Shown piece by piece: positions 24,861 to 34,698 of a DNA stretch of 64,000 nucleotides. Numbering within the stretch: the stretch's first letter is position 1; every line of letters begins with the position of its first letter. The stretch is from Saccharopolyspora galaxeae. Lineage in GTDB: Bacteria; Actinomycetota; Actinomycetes; Mycobacteriales; Pseudonocardiaceae. The position numbers and the translations under genes were made by a program. The notes beneath the pieces were generated by a model. The model did no database searches. It saw nothing but the letters and a program-made list of their open reading frames with translations, and was not told the DNA's origin. The stretch lies in NCBI RefSeq assembly GCF_016526145.1, contig NZ_JADDUE010000004.1:1-64000 (forward strand), read 5' to 3'.

Positions 24861-24918
24861 GTTTACCGCAGCTATTTACCGCAGTCGTTTACCGCAGCCG
24901 TTTACCGCTATGCGGGAA
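24861..24918. promoter_or_regulatory. IclR operator array: four 13-bp direct repeats ending in a palindrome
   Basis: Units start at 24861, 24874, 24887 and 24900, each reading [GA]TTTACCGC plus 4 bases at an exact 13-bp period. The last unit is also the left arm of TTACCGC-TAT-GCGGGAA (24902–24918), with 6 of 7 positions paired. A further half-site TGCGGAAA follows near 24931. The array sits between the divergent MFS and IclR genes and overlaps the presumed MFS promoter. Confidence 0.75.
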
Positions 24919-25033
24919 GCTATTCGATATTGCGGAAAGACTAGAGAACGTGGGACAACCGGGTCAACATCGGGCCGATACGATCCGGGCGAGGACGCGC
25001 CGGGGAACGCGCGCGGTGAGTTAGGGGGATGAC

Positions 25034-25864
25034 GTGCCCGCCTCGGCTGAGAACTCCGCTGCGGACGGCCCACGTGACGAGCGGCCACGCGACGAACGCA
25101 GACGTGGCGACACGGCCGGCAGCGACATGGTGGGCAAAGCCCTGCGGCTGCTGGTGCTGCTCGGCGACGCCCCGAAGGGCATCACGCTGTCCGAGCTCGC
25201 GCGGCAGGCCGGTTACCCGGTGAGCACCACGCACCGGCTGCTGAACTCCATCGCCCGCGAGGAGTTCGCCGTGCTCGACGAGGACCGGCGCTGGAGCCTG
25301 GGCCTGCGGATGTTCGAGCTGGGCCAGCGGGTGCTGCACGCGCGGGGTTTCGCCGAGACCGCCACGCCGGTGCTGCGCCGGATCACCGCCGAGACCGGCG
25401 AGTCGGCGCTGATGTCCGTGCTGGACGGGCACGACCAGCTCTACGTGCACTTCGTGGAGGGCACCCAGCAGGTGCAGATCACCGGCGAACCGGGCAGGCG
25501 CGGCCCGCTGCACTGCACCTCGATGGGCAAGTGCCTGATCGCGTTCGCGCCGCAGCAGGTGCGGGAAGCGCTGCTGGCCGAGCTCGAACTGCCCGCTCTG
25601 GGCCCGCGCACCATCACCGACCGCGCCGCGTTCCGCGCCGAGATCGAACAGGTGCGCCGCGACGGCTACGCCACCGCCGAGGAGGAGCACGAGGCGGGCA
25701 TCATCGCCATCGGCGTGCCGGTACTCGGCCCCGGCGGCACGGCGACCGCCGCGCTTTCCACCGCCGCCCCCGCTTTCCGCAGCTCGCTGGAAGCGATGCG
25801 CGAGCACCTGGAACCGCTGCGCCGCGCCGCCCGCGAGCTCGCGATCACGCTGCCGGGGCGGTGA
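25034..25864 (+). CDS. IclR-family transcriptional regulator of the hxl/kinase/MFS cluster
   Basis: A 276-residue regulator. About 30 hydrophilic residues are followed by an IclR winged helix (GKALRLLVLLGDAPKGITLS, ELARQAGYPVSTTHRLLNSI). The effector domain has RITAETGESALMSVLDGHDQLYV, LHCTSMGKCLIAFAP, DGYATAEEEHEAGIIAIGVPV and ATAALSTAAPAF. All are standard IclR elements. GTG 25034 follows AGGGGG. Its divergent orientation and the operator array next to it indicate that it controls the MFS–kinase–hxlAB genes and probably itself. It is coupled by GTGA overlap to the DUF218 gene. Confidence 0.9.
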   Translation: MPASAENSAADGPRDERPRDERRRGDTAGSDMVGKALRLLVLLGDAPKGITLSELARQAGYPVSTTHRLLNSIAREEFAVLDEDRRWSLGLRMFELGQRVLHARGFAETATPVLRRITAETGESALMSVLDGHDQLYVHFVEGTQQVQITGEPGRRGPLHCTSMGKCLIAFAPQQVREALLAELELPALGPRTITDRAAFRAEIEQVRRDGYATAEEEHEAGIIAIGVPVLGPGGTATAALSTAAPAFRSSLEAMREHLEPLRRAARELAITLPGR

Positions 25865-26520
25865 ACGCCGTGCTGCCGCCGGAATTGCGGGACGACGTCC
25901 GAACGCTGTGGGACTACCACGACCTGGGTCACGAGCTGCGCCGGTGCGATGTGGGGGTCGGGCTCGGCGGTCACGACCTCGGCGTTGCCACGCACACCGC
26001 GGAGTTGTTCCACGCCGGGTGGTTTCCGCGGATCGTGTTCACCGGCGCGAACGCGCCGACGACGGTCGAGCGCTTCCCGCGCGGCGAGGCGGTGCACTTC
26101 CGCGCGCACGCGCTGGAGCTCGGCGTGCCGGATTCGGCCGTGCTGCTGGAAACGCGGGCCACGAACACCGGGGAGAACATCACCAACACCAGAGATCTGC
26201 TTGCCGCGCAGGGGATTTCCGCGCGCGAGGTCATGCTGGTCTCGCGGCCGTACCAGCAGCGCCGCGCGTACGCGACCGCGAAGAAGCTGTGGCCGGAGGC
26301 CGAATTCGTCTGCTCCGCGCGGCCGTTGCCGGTGGACGAGTACGTCGCGGACATCGGCGACCCGGACCGCGTGATCAACATGCTGGTCGGCGACACCCAG
26401 CGGATCACCCGCTACGCGGAACTCGGCTTCGCGACTCCGCAGGAGGTCCCCACCGAGGTCCGCGCCGCCTACGACCGGCTGGTGGCGGCCGGGTACACCA
26501 GCCGGGCGCTGCCGGAGTGA
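25861..26520 (+). CDS. DUF218/YdcF-like family protein
   Basis: A 219-residue protein with the YdcF/SanA pattern: VGVGLGGHDLGVATHTAELFH, FPRIVFTGANAPTT, then the ALELGVPDSAVLLETRATNTGENITNTRDLL block (conserved E-x-x-S/A-x-N-T-x-E/G-N), and VMLVSRPYQQRRAYATAKKLWP. Family members bind nucleotide-like ligands (YdcF binds SAM), but no reaction is established. Start GTG 25861 overlaps the IclR stop (GTGA), so translation is coupled. Whether it works with the sugar cluster is not clear. Confidence 0.82.
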   Translation: MNAVLPPELRDDVRTLWDYHDLGHELRRCDVGVGLGGHDLGVATHTAELFHAGWFPRIVFTGANAPTTVERFPRGEAVHFRAHALELGVPDSAVLLETRATNTGENITNTRDLLAAQGISAREVMLVSRPYQQRRAYATAKKLWPEAEFVCSARPLPVDEYVADIGDPDRVINMLVGDTQRITRYAELGFATPQEVPTEVRAAYDRLVAAGYTSRALPE

Positions 26521-26695
26521 GGTCCGGCACCACCGGGCCGTTCGCCCACGCCTGCACCGGCTCGTCGAACAACGGCCGTTCGTCCCACACCAGATGCCAC
26601 GCTTGGCTGTAGTAGACGAGCTTTTGCAGCTTCATCGCCGTCATCGGGCCGCGCCGGTGCAAGATGTACGCGGCCACATCCTTCGCGTTCGCCAC
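26521..26695 (-). pseudogene. Truncated Panacea (DUF4065/SocA-like) antitoxin gene, N-terminal fragment
   Basis: The minus-strand frame starting at GTG 26695 (preceded by a G-rich ribosome site) reads ANAKDVAAYILHRRGP, then MTAMKLQKLVYYSQAWHLVW, and FDEPVQAWANGPVVPDL. This is the conserved N-terminus of the Panacea domain, the antitoxin half of many toxin–antitoxin systems and of the SocA proteolytic adaptor. After PVVPDL the frame runs directly into the antisense of the DUF218 gene's 3' end. The remaining 80–100 family residues are missing, so this is a 3'-truncated remnant. No toxin gene remains next to it. Confidence 0.7.
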
Positions 26696-26873
26696 CGCTG
26701 CCCCCTTCCGTCCGCGAAGCCATGGTGCCAGGCCGCACCGACGATTCGTGCGGAGATGATCAGACGCAGTCGGCGAGTCACCCGAAAAGGGAGCAACACC
26801 CGCAGACCGGCAACGAGGGCCGGAGGGTTCGCCGGTGCGGTGGATCCGCGGCCGCGGTCGGCACGCGGCTGCC
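26696..26873. other. Short stretch without recognised genes between remnants
   Basis: About 180 bases lie between the Panacea fragment and the TetR-like tail. It contains no supported frame. Together with its neighbours it forms a 580-bp scar region (26521–27104) of gene fragments between the DUF218 gene and gltD. Confidence 0.4.
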
Positions 26874-26975
26874 TCACGTGCGGATGCCGTCGATGACGAT
26901 GGTCAGCAGCCGATCGGCCTCGGCCGCCGGTTCGGCGGCGTGGCTGTCGCTGATCGCGGTGTCCGACATCGGCGC
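26874..26975 (-). pseudogene. C-terminal remnant of a TetR-family regulator
   Basis: The minus-strand frame ending at TGA 26874 reads AAEADRLLTIVIDGIRT at its C-terminus. This is the typical last helix of TetR regulators (x-A-x-R-L-L-x-I-V-x-D-G-I/L-R). There is no N-terminal HTH; the frame stops resembling protein where the plus-strand oxidoreductase remnant begins. The call rests on a short tail and is tentative. Confidence 0.4.
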
Positions 26976-27104
26976 CTGCCGGACTTCTACGCCGCGCACG
27001 AGATGTCGAACGTCTTCGACGCCGACGCCCGGCCGGAACGGGTGCGGGAACTCGGCCTGCCCACCACCGGGTTCGCGGAGTGGGCAGCGCGGAACATGCG
27101 GTGA
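26976..27104 (+). pseudogene. C-terminal remnant of an NmrA/SDR-type oxidoreductase
   Basis: The plus-strand frame from 26976 reads LPDFYAAHEMSNVFDADARP, then ERVRELGLPTTGFAEWAARN. This resembles the C-terminus of NmrA-like NAD(P)-binding proteins (AAHEMxNVFDxxARPxRVxELGLPTTxFxxW). The Rossmann part is absent. It abuts, in opposite orientation, the TetR-like remnant. Confidence 0.45.
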
Positions 27105-27108
27105 GGGC

Positions 27109-28614
27109 TCACACCGTCGCCAGCGGCAGGGCCGTCGGGTGCACCGGCGCGGGCAGGTCGGAGGCGCCGGTGAGGTGGGCGTCCACGGCCTGCGCCACCG
27201 AACGGCCCTCCGCGATCGCCCACACCACCAGCGACGCGCCCCGGTGCGCGTCGCCGCAGACGAACACGTCCGGCGCGGTGGTCTCCCAGTTCGAGCCGCA
27301 GCCGATGCTGCCGCGCGGGGACAGTTCGATGCCGAGCCCGTCCAGCAGTGGCATGTGCTCGACGCCCTCGAACCCGATCGCCAGCAGCGCCAGGTCGCAA
27401 GGGTGCTCCTCGGCGGTTTCCGCGACCGGCACGACCTGCCTCCTGCCGTCGGCGTCGCGCTCGACGCGGACCTCGCGCAGCCGCACCGCGCGCACGTCGC
27501 CGTGCTCGTCGCCGACGAATTCCTCGACGGCCACGGCGAATCTGCGCTCCCCCGCTTCTTCGTGCGCGGGGTAGGTGCGCAGGATGTACGGCCAGGTCGG
27601 CCACGGCGAGACGTCGTCGTCGCGGGTTTCCGGCGGCTGCGGGTACTGGTCGAGCTGGGTGACGCTCAGCGCGCCTTGGCGGGTCGCGGTGCCGTAGCAG
27701 TCGGCGCCGGTGTCACCGCCGCCGATGACGACGACGTGCTTGCCGTGCGCGGAGATCGGCGTGGGGCCGTCGCCTTCGCGTTCCTTGTTCGCCGGGACCA
27801 GGTGGTCCATGGCCAGGTGCACCCCGCCCAACTGCCTGCCCGGCACGGTCCGGTCGTCGCGGCCGCGCAGCGCGCCGACCGCGAGCACCACCGCGTCGTG
27901 GCCGGCGCGCAGTTGCTCGACGGTCAGGTCCGCACCTACCTCGCAGCCGGTGACGAACCTGGTGCCTTCCGCGCGCATCTGCGCCAACCGCCGGTCCAGC
28001 GCGGACTTCTCCATCTTGAACTCGGGGATGCCGTAGCGGAGCAGGCCGCCGATGCGGTCGTCGCGCTCGTAGACGGTCACCTCGTGCCCGGCGCGGGTGA
28101 GCTGCTGCGCTGCGGCCAGCCCGGCGGGGCCGGAGCCGACGACGGCGACCCGGTCGCCGGTCTGCTCCTGCGCGAGCTGCGGGTGCACGTAGTCGTTCTC
28201 CCAGCCGACCTCGGCGATGGTCTCCTCGATCCGCTTGATCGCGACCGCGCCACCCGCGTCCGGCGAGATCGCCAGCACGCAGGCGGATTCGCACGGGGCG
28301 GGGCACAACTTGCCGGTGAACTCCGGGAAGTTGTTGGTGGCGTGCAGCCGGTCGCTCGCCTGCTCCCACTTGCCGCGGCGGACCTGGTCGTTCCACTCCG
28401 GGATGAGGTTGCCCAGCGGGCAACCCGCCGAGCCGGAGTGGCAGAACGGGATCCCGCAGTCCATGCAGCGCGCGGCCTGCGCGGACACCTGCTCATCGCG
28501 GTCCGATGTGGACAGTGCCGCGTAGACCTCGCGCCAGTCGCCGAGGCGGTCCTCGTAGGACCGCTTGGGCGCGTCGGCGCGGGAGTACTTCAGGAAGCCC
28601 TTGGGGTCAGCCAC
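27109..28614 (-). CDS. gltD: Glutamate synthase (NADPH) small subunit
   Basis: A 501-residue FAD and Fe-S subunit that passes electrons from NADPH to the large subunit. The N-terminus carries the cysteine clusters ([22 protein letters not shown], then [13 protein letters not shown]). The first Rossmann motif is [20 protein letters not shown] with [20 protein letters not shown]. The NADPH site is [20 protein letters not shown], and the C-terminal FAD motif is [22 protein letters not shown] 28614 lies 8 bases inside the 3' end of gltB, so it is co-translated with it. Length is normal. Confidence 0.97.
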   Translation of the reverse strand: MADPKGFLKYSRADAPKRSYEDRLGDWREVYAALSTSDRDEQVSAQAARCMDCGIPFCHSGSAGCPLGNLIPEWNDQVRRGKWEQASDRLHATNNFPEFTGKLCPAPCESACVLAISPDAGGAVAIKRIEETIAEVGWENDYVHPQLAQEQTGDRVAVVGSGPAGLAAAQQLTRAGHEVTVYERDDRIGGLLRYGIPEFKMEKSALDRRLAQMRAEGTRFVTGCEVGADLTVEQLRAGHDAVVLAVGALRGRDDRTVPGRQLGGVHLAMDHLVPANKEREGDGPTPISAHGKHVVVIGGGDTGADCYGTATRQGALSVTQLDQYPQPPETRDDDVSPWPTWPYILRTYPAHEEAGERRFAVAVEEFVGDEHGDVRAVRLREVRVERDADGRRQVVPVAETAEEHPCDLALLAIGFEGVEHMPLLDGLGIELSPRGSIGCGSNWETTAPDVFVCGDAHRGASLVVWAIAEGRSVAQAVDAHLTGASDLPAPVHPTALPLATV

Positions 28615-31600
28615 GGGACGCCTCCATGATCGCCTCGTCGATGTCGCGGCCTTCGGAACGGGCCAGCCGCATGGCCTCCAGCACCCGCGCGTAGTCCCGC
28701 GGCATGATCTTGGTGAACGCCGCGGAGCGCCGCGTCCAGTCGCCCAGCAGCGACGCGGCGACCGCGGAACCGGTCAGCTCGTGGTGGCGGCGCACGATCC
28801 CGTGCAGCCACCGCAGGTCCTCGCCGCTGGGCCGGTGCAGGTCGACCATGGCGGTGTTCGCCCGCACCGGGTCCAGGTCCAGCACGTAACCGATGCCGCC
28901 GGACATGCCCGCGGCCACGTTGCGGCCGGTCGTGCCGAGCACCACCGCGCGCCCGCCGGTCATGTACTCGAAGGCGTGATCACCGGCGCCTTCGGCGACC
29001 AGGTCGGCGCCGGAGTTGCGCACCGCGAACCGCTCCCCGACCTGCCCGCGCAGGAACACCTCGCCGGAGGTTGCGCCGTAGCCGACGACGTTGCCCGCGA
29101 TCACTTGGTCCGCCGCTGCGAACGCGGCGTCCCGGTGCGGGCGCACCACCACGCGACCGCCGGAGAGGCCCTTGGCGACGTAGTCGTTCGCGTCGCCGAC
29201 CATTTCCAGCGTCACGCCCGGCGGCAGGAACGCGCCGAGCGACTGGCCCGCCGAACCCTCCAGCTGCACGTGGATCGTGTCGTCCGGCAGTCCTTCGCCG
29301 CCGTAGCGGCGGGTGACCTCGGCGCCGAGCAGCGTGCCCACGGTGCGGTTGACGTTGCGCACCGGCAGTTGCAGCCGCACCGGGTGGGCGTCCTCCAGCG
29401 ACGCCTCGGCCAGCTGGATCAGCGTGCGGTCCAGGGCGTGATCGAGTCCGTGGTCCTGCTCGCGGGTCTGGTGGCGCACCGGCGAGTACGGCGTCTCCGG
29501 CTCGGCGAACACCGGCGAGAGGTCCAGCCCGGCGGTCTTCCAGTGCTGCACGGCCTCTTCCGTGCGCAGCACGCCGACCTGCCCGATCGCCTCGCGCAGG
29601 CTGCGGAAGCCGAGTTCGGCGAGGTATTCGCGGACTTCTTCGGCGACGAACTCGAAGAAGTTCACCACGTGCTCGACCTGGCCGGTGTAGCGCTTGCGCA
29701 GCTGCGGGTTCTGGGTGGCCACGCCCACCGGGCAGGTGTCGAGGTGGCACACGCGCATCATCACGCAGCCCTCGACGACCAGCGGGGCGGTCGCGAAGCC
29801 GTACTCCTCGGCGCCCAGCAGCGCACCGATGAGCACGTCCCTGCCGGTTTTCATGCCGCCGTCGACCTGCACCGCGATCCGGTCGCGCAGGCCGTTGAGC
29901 AGCAGCGTCTGCTGCGTCTCGGCCAGCCCCAGCTCCCACGGCGTGCCCGCGTGCTTGAGCGAGGTCAGCGGTGCCGCACCGGTGCCGCCGTCGTGCCCGG
30001 AGATCAGCACCACGTCCGCGTGCGCCTTGCTCACGCCCGCCGCGACGGTGCCGACGCCGACCGAGCTGACCAGCTTCACGTGCACCCGCGCCTGCTCGTT
30101 GGCGTTCTTCAGGTCGTGGATCAGCTGCGCCAGGTCCTCGATCGAATAGATGTCGTGGTGCGGCGGCGGCGAGATCAGCCCGACGCCGGGCGTGGAGTGC
30201 CGCGTCTTCGCGATCCACGGGTAGACCTTGTGCGCAGGCAGCTGGCCGCCCTCGCCGGGCTTGGCGCCCTGCGCCATCTTGATCTGGATGTCGGTGCCGT
30301 TGACCAGGTATTCGCTGGTGACCCCGAAGCGGCCGGAGGCGACCTGCTTGATGCCGGAGCGCCGTTCGGGGTCGTGCAGCCGGTCGGCGTCCTCACCGCC
30401 TTCGCCGGAGTTGGAGCGGCCGCCGATCCGGTTCATCGCGATCGCCAGGGTCTCGTGCGCCTCGGCGGAGATCGCGCCGTAGCTCATGCCGCCGGTCGCG
30501 AACCGCTTCATGATCTCCGAAGCGGGTTCGACCTCGTCGACGGATATCGGCTCCCGGTCGCCGCGCAGCTCGAACAGCCCGCGCAGCGTGCCGCCCTCGC
30601 GGGCCAGCCGGTCGCACTCGGCGGTGTAGCGGCGGTACGCCTCGATCTTGCGGGTCTTGGTGGCGTGCTGGAGCAGGAACACCATCTCGGGGCTGAACAG
30701 GTGCAGCTCGCCCTCGCGGCGGTAGGAGTACTCGCCGCCGACCTCCAGCCGCCGGTGCACCCGCTCGGTCGGGTTTTCCGGGTAGGCGCGGCGGTGCCGC
30801 TGCGCGACCTCCTCGGCCAGCACGTCCAGTTCGGCGCCGCCGAGCTTCGCGCCGGTTCCGGTGAAGTACTCGTCCACCAGCCGCTTCGACAAACCGACGG
30901 TCTCGAAGATCTGCGCGGCGGTGTAGGCGCCGACGGTCGAGATGCCCATCTTGGACATCACCTTCAGCACGCCCTTGACCAGTGCTTGCACGTAGTTGCG
31001 GATCGCCACCCGCGGCCGGAGCCCGCTGATCTGGCCGCCGGAGATCATGTCCTCGATCGTCTCGAACGCCAGGTACGGGTTGACCGCGGCGGCGCCGTAA
31101 CCCAGCAGCGCGGCGATGTGGTGCACCTCGCGGGCATCGCCGCTTTCCACCACCAGCGCCACCTGCAGCCGCTCCTTGGTGCGCACCAGGTGGTGGTGCA
31201 CCGCGGAAACCAGCAGCAGCGACGGGATCGGCGCCATCCGGTGATCGGAGTCGCGGTCCGAAAGCACTAGTACCCGGGCGCCCGCTCGAATCGCCTCGGA
31301 GGCGTCCTGGCGGACCCCTTCGATGGCCTCTGCCAGCGCCTCGCCCCCGCCGTCGACCTCGTAGAGCCCGGAGAGCACGGCAGAGCCGAACCCGGGCAGG
31401 TCGCCGTCGGAGTTGATGTGGATGAGCTTGGCCAGCTCGTCGTTGTCGATCACCGGGGTCGGCAGCACGACGTGCCTGCACGAGGAAGCGGCCGGTTCCA
31501 GCAGGTTCTGCTCCGGGCCCATCACGCGCGCCACCGAAGTCACGATCTCCTCCCGGATCGCATCCAGCGGCGGGTTCGTGACCTGCGCGAAGTGCTGCAC

Positions 31601-33151
31601 GAAGTAGTCGTAGAGCAGCCGCGAGCGCTGCGAGAACGCCGCGGACGGGGTGTCCGAGCCCATCGATCCCAGCGGTTCGGCGCCGCCGGAGGCCATCGGG
31701 GCCAGCAGCATCGCCAGCTCTTCCTCGGTGTAGCCGAACGCGAGCTGGCGGCGCACCACCGACTCGTGGCTGTGCACCACGTGCTCCCGGTCCGGCAGCT
31801 CGCCGAGGTTGATCTGGCCGGCGTGCAGCCACTCGCCGTAGGCGTGCCCCGCGGACAGTTCCGCCTTGACCTCGTCGTCATCGACGAGCCGGCCCTGCTC
31901 GGTGTCGATCAGGAACATCCGGCCCGGCTGCAACCGGCCCTTGGCCACGACGTCGCTCGGGTCGATGTCGAGCACGCCGGACTCGCTGGCCAGCACCACC
32001 CGGTCGCCGGCGGTGCGCCACCAGCGCGCCGGGCGCAGGCCGTTGCGGTCCAGCACCGCGCCGACCAGCGAACCGTCGGTGAAGGTGACGCAGGCCGGGC
32101 CGTCCCACGGCTCCATCAGGCCCGCGTGGAACCGGTAGAACGCCTTGCGCTTCGGGTCCATCTCGGCGTGGTTCTCCCACGCCTCCGGGATCATCATCAG
32201 CACCGAGTGCGGCAGGCTCCGCCCGCCCAGGTGCAGCAGCTCCAGCACCTCGTCGAACGACGCCGAGTCCGAGCCGTCCTCGGCGCAGATCGGGTACAAC
32301 CGGGACAGGTCGCCGGGGATCAGGTCGGATTCCAGCAGCGCCTCGCGGGAGCGCATCCGGTTGCGGTTGCCGCGAATCGTGTTGATCTCGCCGTTGTGCG
32401 CCATGTAGCGGAACGGGTGCGCCAGCGGCCACGACGGGAACGTGTTCGTGGAGAACCGGCTGTGCACCAGGGCGATGGCGGTGCGCAGCCGCTCGTCGAC
32501 GAGGTCGGGGAAGAACAGCGGCAGCTGCTCGGTGGTCAGCATCCCCTTATAGATCAAGGTGCGCGCCGACAGCGACGCGAAGTACAGCTCTCGCCCATCC
32601 CGCTCCGACTCCCGCTCGGCTCGTTTGCGCAGGCAGAACGCCCGGCGGTCCAGTTCCAGACCGGCCTCCCCGTCCGGGCCGGCGACCAGCAGCATCGCGA
32701 AGTGCGGCATGCATCCGCGCGCCGTCACGCCCACCTCGGCGCCGTCCGGGTCGGTCGGCACGTCCCGCCAGCCGAGCACGGTCAGGCCCTCCTCGGCAGC
32801 GATGCGTTCGGTCGACTCGACCGCCCGGCGGCGCTGCCCGGCGTCGGCGGGCAGGAACGCGATGCCCGCTGCGTAGCGGGACCGGCCGGCGGCATCCGGC
32901 TCAGGCAGGTCGAACTCGCTGCGCAGCAGTTCGTCCGGCAGCTGCAGCAGCAGCCCGGCGCCGTCACCGCTGGTGGGTTCGGCACCGGCCGCGCCGCGGT
33001 GGTCCAGGTTCCGCAGGGCGGTCAGCGCGTCGGCCACGATGCCGTGCGAACTCCGCCCCTGGACGTCGGCCACCATGGCCACGCCGCAGGAATCGTGTTC
33101 GGCAGCGGGGTCGTAGAGCCCCTGGGTGGCGGGAATGGCAGAGAAGACCAC
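28607..33151 (-). CDS. gltB: Glutamate synthase large subunit
   Basis: A 1514-residue enzyme. The N-terminal glutaminase domain becomes active after removal of a propeptide before Cys22 ([15 protein letters not shown]). The FMN and 3Fe-4S domain shows [33 protein letters not shown], and [20 protein letters not shown] with the cluster cysteines. The C-terminal GXGXG beta-helix has [20 protein letters not shown]. It converts glutamine and 2-oxoglutarate to two glutamates. I chose GTG 33151, with GAGGGAGG upstream and the usual short propeptide. The upstream in-frame extension has no family match. Confidence 0.97.
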   Translation of the reverse strand: MVFSAIPATQGLYDPAAEHDSCGVAMVADVQGRSSHGIVADALTALRNLDHRGAAGAEPTSGDGAGLLLQLPDELLRSEFDLPEPDAAGRSRYAAGIAFLPADAGQRRRAVESTERIAAEEGLTVLGWRDVPTDPDGAEVGVTARGCMPHFAMLLVAGPDGEAGLELDRRAFCLRKRAERESERDGRELYFASLSARTLIYKGMLTTEQLPLFFPDLVDERLRTAIALVHSRFSTNTFPSWPLAHPFRYMAHNGEINTIRGNRNRMRSREALLESDLIPGDLSRLYPICAEDGSDSASFDEVLELLHLGGRSLPHSVLMMIPEAWENHAEMDPKRKAFYRFHAGLMEPWDGPACVTFTDGSLVGAVLDRNGLRPARWWRTAGDRVVLASESGVLDIDPSDVVAKGRLQPGRMFLIDTEQGRLVDDDEVKAELSAGHAYGEWLHAGQINLGELPDREHVVHSHESVVRRQLAFGYTEEELAMLLAPMASGGAEPLGSMGSDTPSAAFSQRSRLLYDYFVQHFAQVTNPPLDAIREEIVTSVARVMGPEQNLLEPAASSCRHVVLPTPVIDNDELAKLIHINSDGDLPGFGSAVLSGLYEVDGGGEALAEAIEGVRQDASEAIRAGARVLVLSDRDSDHRMAPIPSLLLVSAVHHHLVRTKERLQVALVVESGDAREVHHIAALLGYGAAAVNPYLAFETIEDMISGGQISGLRPRVAIRNYVQALVKGVLKVMSKMGISTVGAYTAAQIFETVGLSKRLVDEYFTGTGAKLGGAELDVLAEEVAQRHRRAYPENPTERVHRRLEVGGEYSYRREGELHLFSPEMVFLLQHATKTRKIEAYRRYTAECDRLAREGGTLRGLFELRGDREPISVDEVEPASEIMKRFATGGMSYGAISAEAHETLAIAMNRIGGRSNSGEGGEDADRLHDPERRSGIKQVASGRFGVTSEYLVNGTDIQIKMAQGAKPGEGGQLPAHKVYPWIAKTRHSTPGVGLISPPPHHDIYSIEDLAQLIHDLKNANEQARVHVKLVSSVGVGTVAAGVSKAHADVVLISGHDGGTGAAPLTSLKHAGTPWELGLAETQQTLLLNGLRDRIAVQVDGGMKTGRDVLIGALLGAEEYGFATAPLVVEGCVMMRVCHLDTCPVGVATQNPQLRKRYTGQVEHVVNFFEFVAEEVREYLAELGFRSLREAIGQVGVLRTEEAVQHWKTAGLDLSPVFAEPETPYSPVRHQTREQDHGLDHALDRTLIQLAEASLEDAHPVRLQLPVRNVNRTVGTLLGAEVTRRYGGEGLPDDTIHVQLEGSAGQSLGAFLPPGVTLEMVGDANDYVAKGLSGGRVVVRPHRDAAFAAADQVIAGNVVGYGATSGEVFLRGQVGERFAVRNSGADLVAEGAGDHAFEYMTGGRAVVLGTTGRNVAAGMSGGIGYVLDLDPVRANTAMVDLHRPSGEDLRWLHGIVRRHHELTGSAVAASLLGDWTRRSAAFTKIMPRDYARVLEAMRLARSEGRDIDEAIMEASRG

Positions 33152-33739
33152 TGCGCAAACCTCCCTCGTCGATGTGCTGGGATGCGCCGCGCTGGGGCGG
33201 TTTCTCCCTGGGCACGGGACGACGCTGGCCCGCGTGTGCTGTCCGGCATCGGACTCTGCTCGTCCGGCGCTGGGTCGTCCGGCGCTGGACTGGGGGATTC
33301 CCGTCACCGGACGGGAATTCGGCGGAACCGGTCAGCGGCACCGGCTCGCCGAGAGGAGTCATCGGCGACCCGGTCCATGCGCGCTATCGGTGCGCCGGTC
33401 GCAACACCGGCACCGGTCGCTGTGCGGACGCGCCCATCACCCGCGGAAACTTCACCTGAGCAACGAAACCGCTGGGCAGGAACGCTCTGACGGCCTTTCG
33501 CCGGACCGTGACGGCCACGATACCGACAAGCCGCACCGCTAGTCAGCTCGCGGCGAAGTGAAAATTCCGACGTCGCGGCGCGTTCCTCAGCGGCTTCGCA
33601 GCGGCGATGATCGGTGCGGCACGACCGGTCGGGCCTGGCAGCGCGCGGGGAGCTGGTATCTTTCCTGCTCGCCGACGCTCGCGGCTGCGAAACCGGCGCG
33701 TGCCGTCGAGAACGTCCGCAGAGAGCAAGGAACAACGTG
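33152..33739. other. About 590-bp divergent control region between gltB and the ABC importer
   Basis: It contains no supported gene. Two structures are visible: a 15-bp-period direct repeat of TCGTCCGGCGCTGG (33260–33273 and 33275–33288), and a perfect 9-bp hairpin ATTCCCGTC/GACGGGAAT (33297–33318). Both lie 110–170 bases upstream of gltB. I looked for a cobalamin riboswitch ahead of the importer and did not recognise its conserved core. Confidence 0.5.
33297..33318. promoter_or_regulatory. Perfect hairpin/palindrome upstream of gltB
   Basis: ATTCCCGTC (33297–33305) and GACGGGAAT (33310–33318) surround the loop ACCG, about 146 bases upstream of gltB. It could be a dimeric regulator site or a leader hairpin. 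It does not match the GlnR a/b-site pattern I know. Confidence 0.4.
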
Positions 33740-34693
33740 ATGTCCGGGTTCCGCCGCCCCCCGTCGTTGCTGCTGACCGTGCTCGTGCTGCTGCTCGGTG
33801 CCACGGCGTGCGCCACCCGCACGCCCTCGCCCGCGCCCGCCGCGCCCGTCGAGGACCCCGCCGCGGCGTTTCCCGCGCAGATCCGGATGGCCGGGCAGGA
33901 ACCGGTGACGCTGCCGCAGCAGCCCAAGCACATCGTGTCGCTGAGCCCCACCGCGACCGAGTCGCTCTACGCGGTCGGCGCGGGCGAGCAGGTCGCCGCC
34001 GTCGACCAGTTCTCGGACTTCCCGGCGCGCACACCGCGCACCGACCTCAACGGCCTGACCAGCGACGCAGCCGCGGTCGCCACCCGCAACCCGGACCTGG
34101 TGATCGCTCCGGAAGGCGCGGACAAGCTCGTCGAGGGACTGCGTGCGCTGGAGGTTCCGGTGCTGGTCACGCCGACTCCCGCCGGGCTGGACGAGGCGTA
34201 CGGCCAGATCGAGACGCTGGGGCAGGCCACCGGGCACGGCAGGCAGGCCCGCGAGGTCACCGACCGGATGCGCGCGGACATCGCGGAGATCGTCGCGAAG
34301 ACGCCGAAACCGCCGACGCCGCTGAGCTACTACCACGAGGTCAGCCCGGACTTCTACAGCGCGACCTCGCAGAGCTTCGTCGGCGGCCTCTACGGGCTGT
34401 TCGGCCTGCGCAACATCGCCGACGAGGGCGTACCGGCCGGTGCGAAGTTCCCGCAGCTCGCGCAGGAGCGCATCCTGCAGGCCGACCCGGACCTGATCTT
34501 CCTGGCGGACACCAAGTGCTGCGGAACCACACCGGAATCCGCGGGTGAGCGGCCCGGCTGGGACACGCTCACCGCCGTGCGCGAGCAGCGGGTCGTCGCG
34601 CTGGACGACAACGTCGCAGGCCGGTGGGGGCCGCGAGTGGTCGACCTGGTGCGCCGGATCAGCGAGTCCGTGACCCGCGCGCAGCAGCCCTGA
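33740..34693 (+). CDS. ABC importer substrate-binding lipoprotein (BtuF/FepB-like)
   Basis: A 317-residue lipoprotein. The signal is SLLLTVLVLLLGATACATRTP with the lipid-modified cysteine. The class III binding fold has PVTLPQQPKHIVSLSPTATE, SLYAVGAGEQVAAVDQFSDF, then NPDLVIAPEGADKLVEGLRA and ERILQADPDLIFLADTKCCG. It captures iron–siderophore, haem or corrinoid and delivers it to the membrane permease. The YAVGAGEQVAAV and ISE-tail pattern does not separate cobalamin from iron chelates. I chose ATG 33740 after AAGGA; GTG 33737 is an alternative. It is the first gene of a three-gene importer operon. Confidence 0.87.
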   Translation: MSGFRRPPSLLLTVLVLLLGATACATRTPSPAPAAPVEDPAAAFPAQIRMAGQEPVTLPQQPKHIVSLSPTATESLYAVGAGEQVAAVDQFSDFPARTPRTDLNGLTSDAAAVATRNPDLVIAPEGADKLVEGLRALEVPVLVTPTPAGLDEAYGQIETLGQATGHGRQAREVTDRMRADIAEIVAKTPKPPTPLSYYHEVSPDFYSATSQSFVGGLYGLFGLRNIADEGVPAGAKFPQLAQERILQADPDLIFLADTKCCGTTPESAGERPGWDTLTAVREQRVVALDDNVAGRWGPRVVDLVRRISESVTRAQQP

Positions 34694-34698
34694 GCGAG

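Noticed and set aside
28565-31270. 901-residue plus-strand frame over gltB
   Set aside because: Typical high-GC antisense shadow (AVAQ/HRR/GHD repeats); gltB on the minus strand has complete domains.
33550-33739. Possible cobalamin riboswitch ahead of the BtuFCD-like importer
   Set aside because: I could not find the conserved B12-box or core sequence in the leader, so I do not annotate one.
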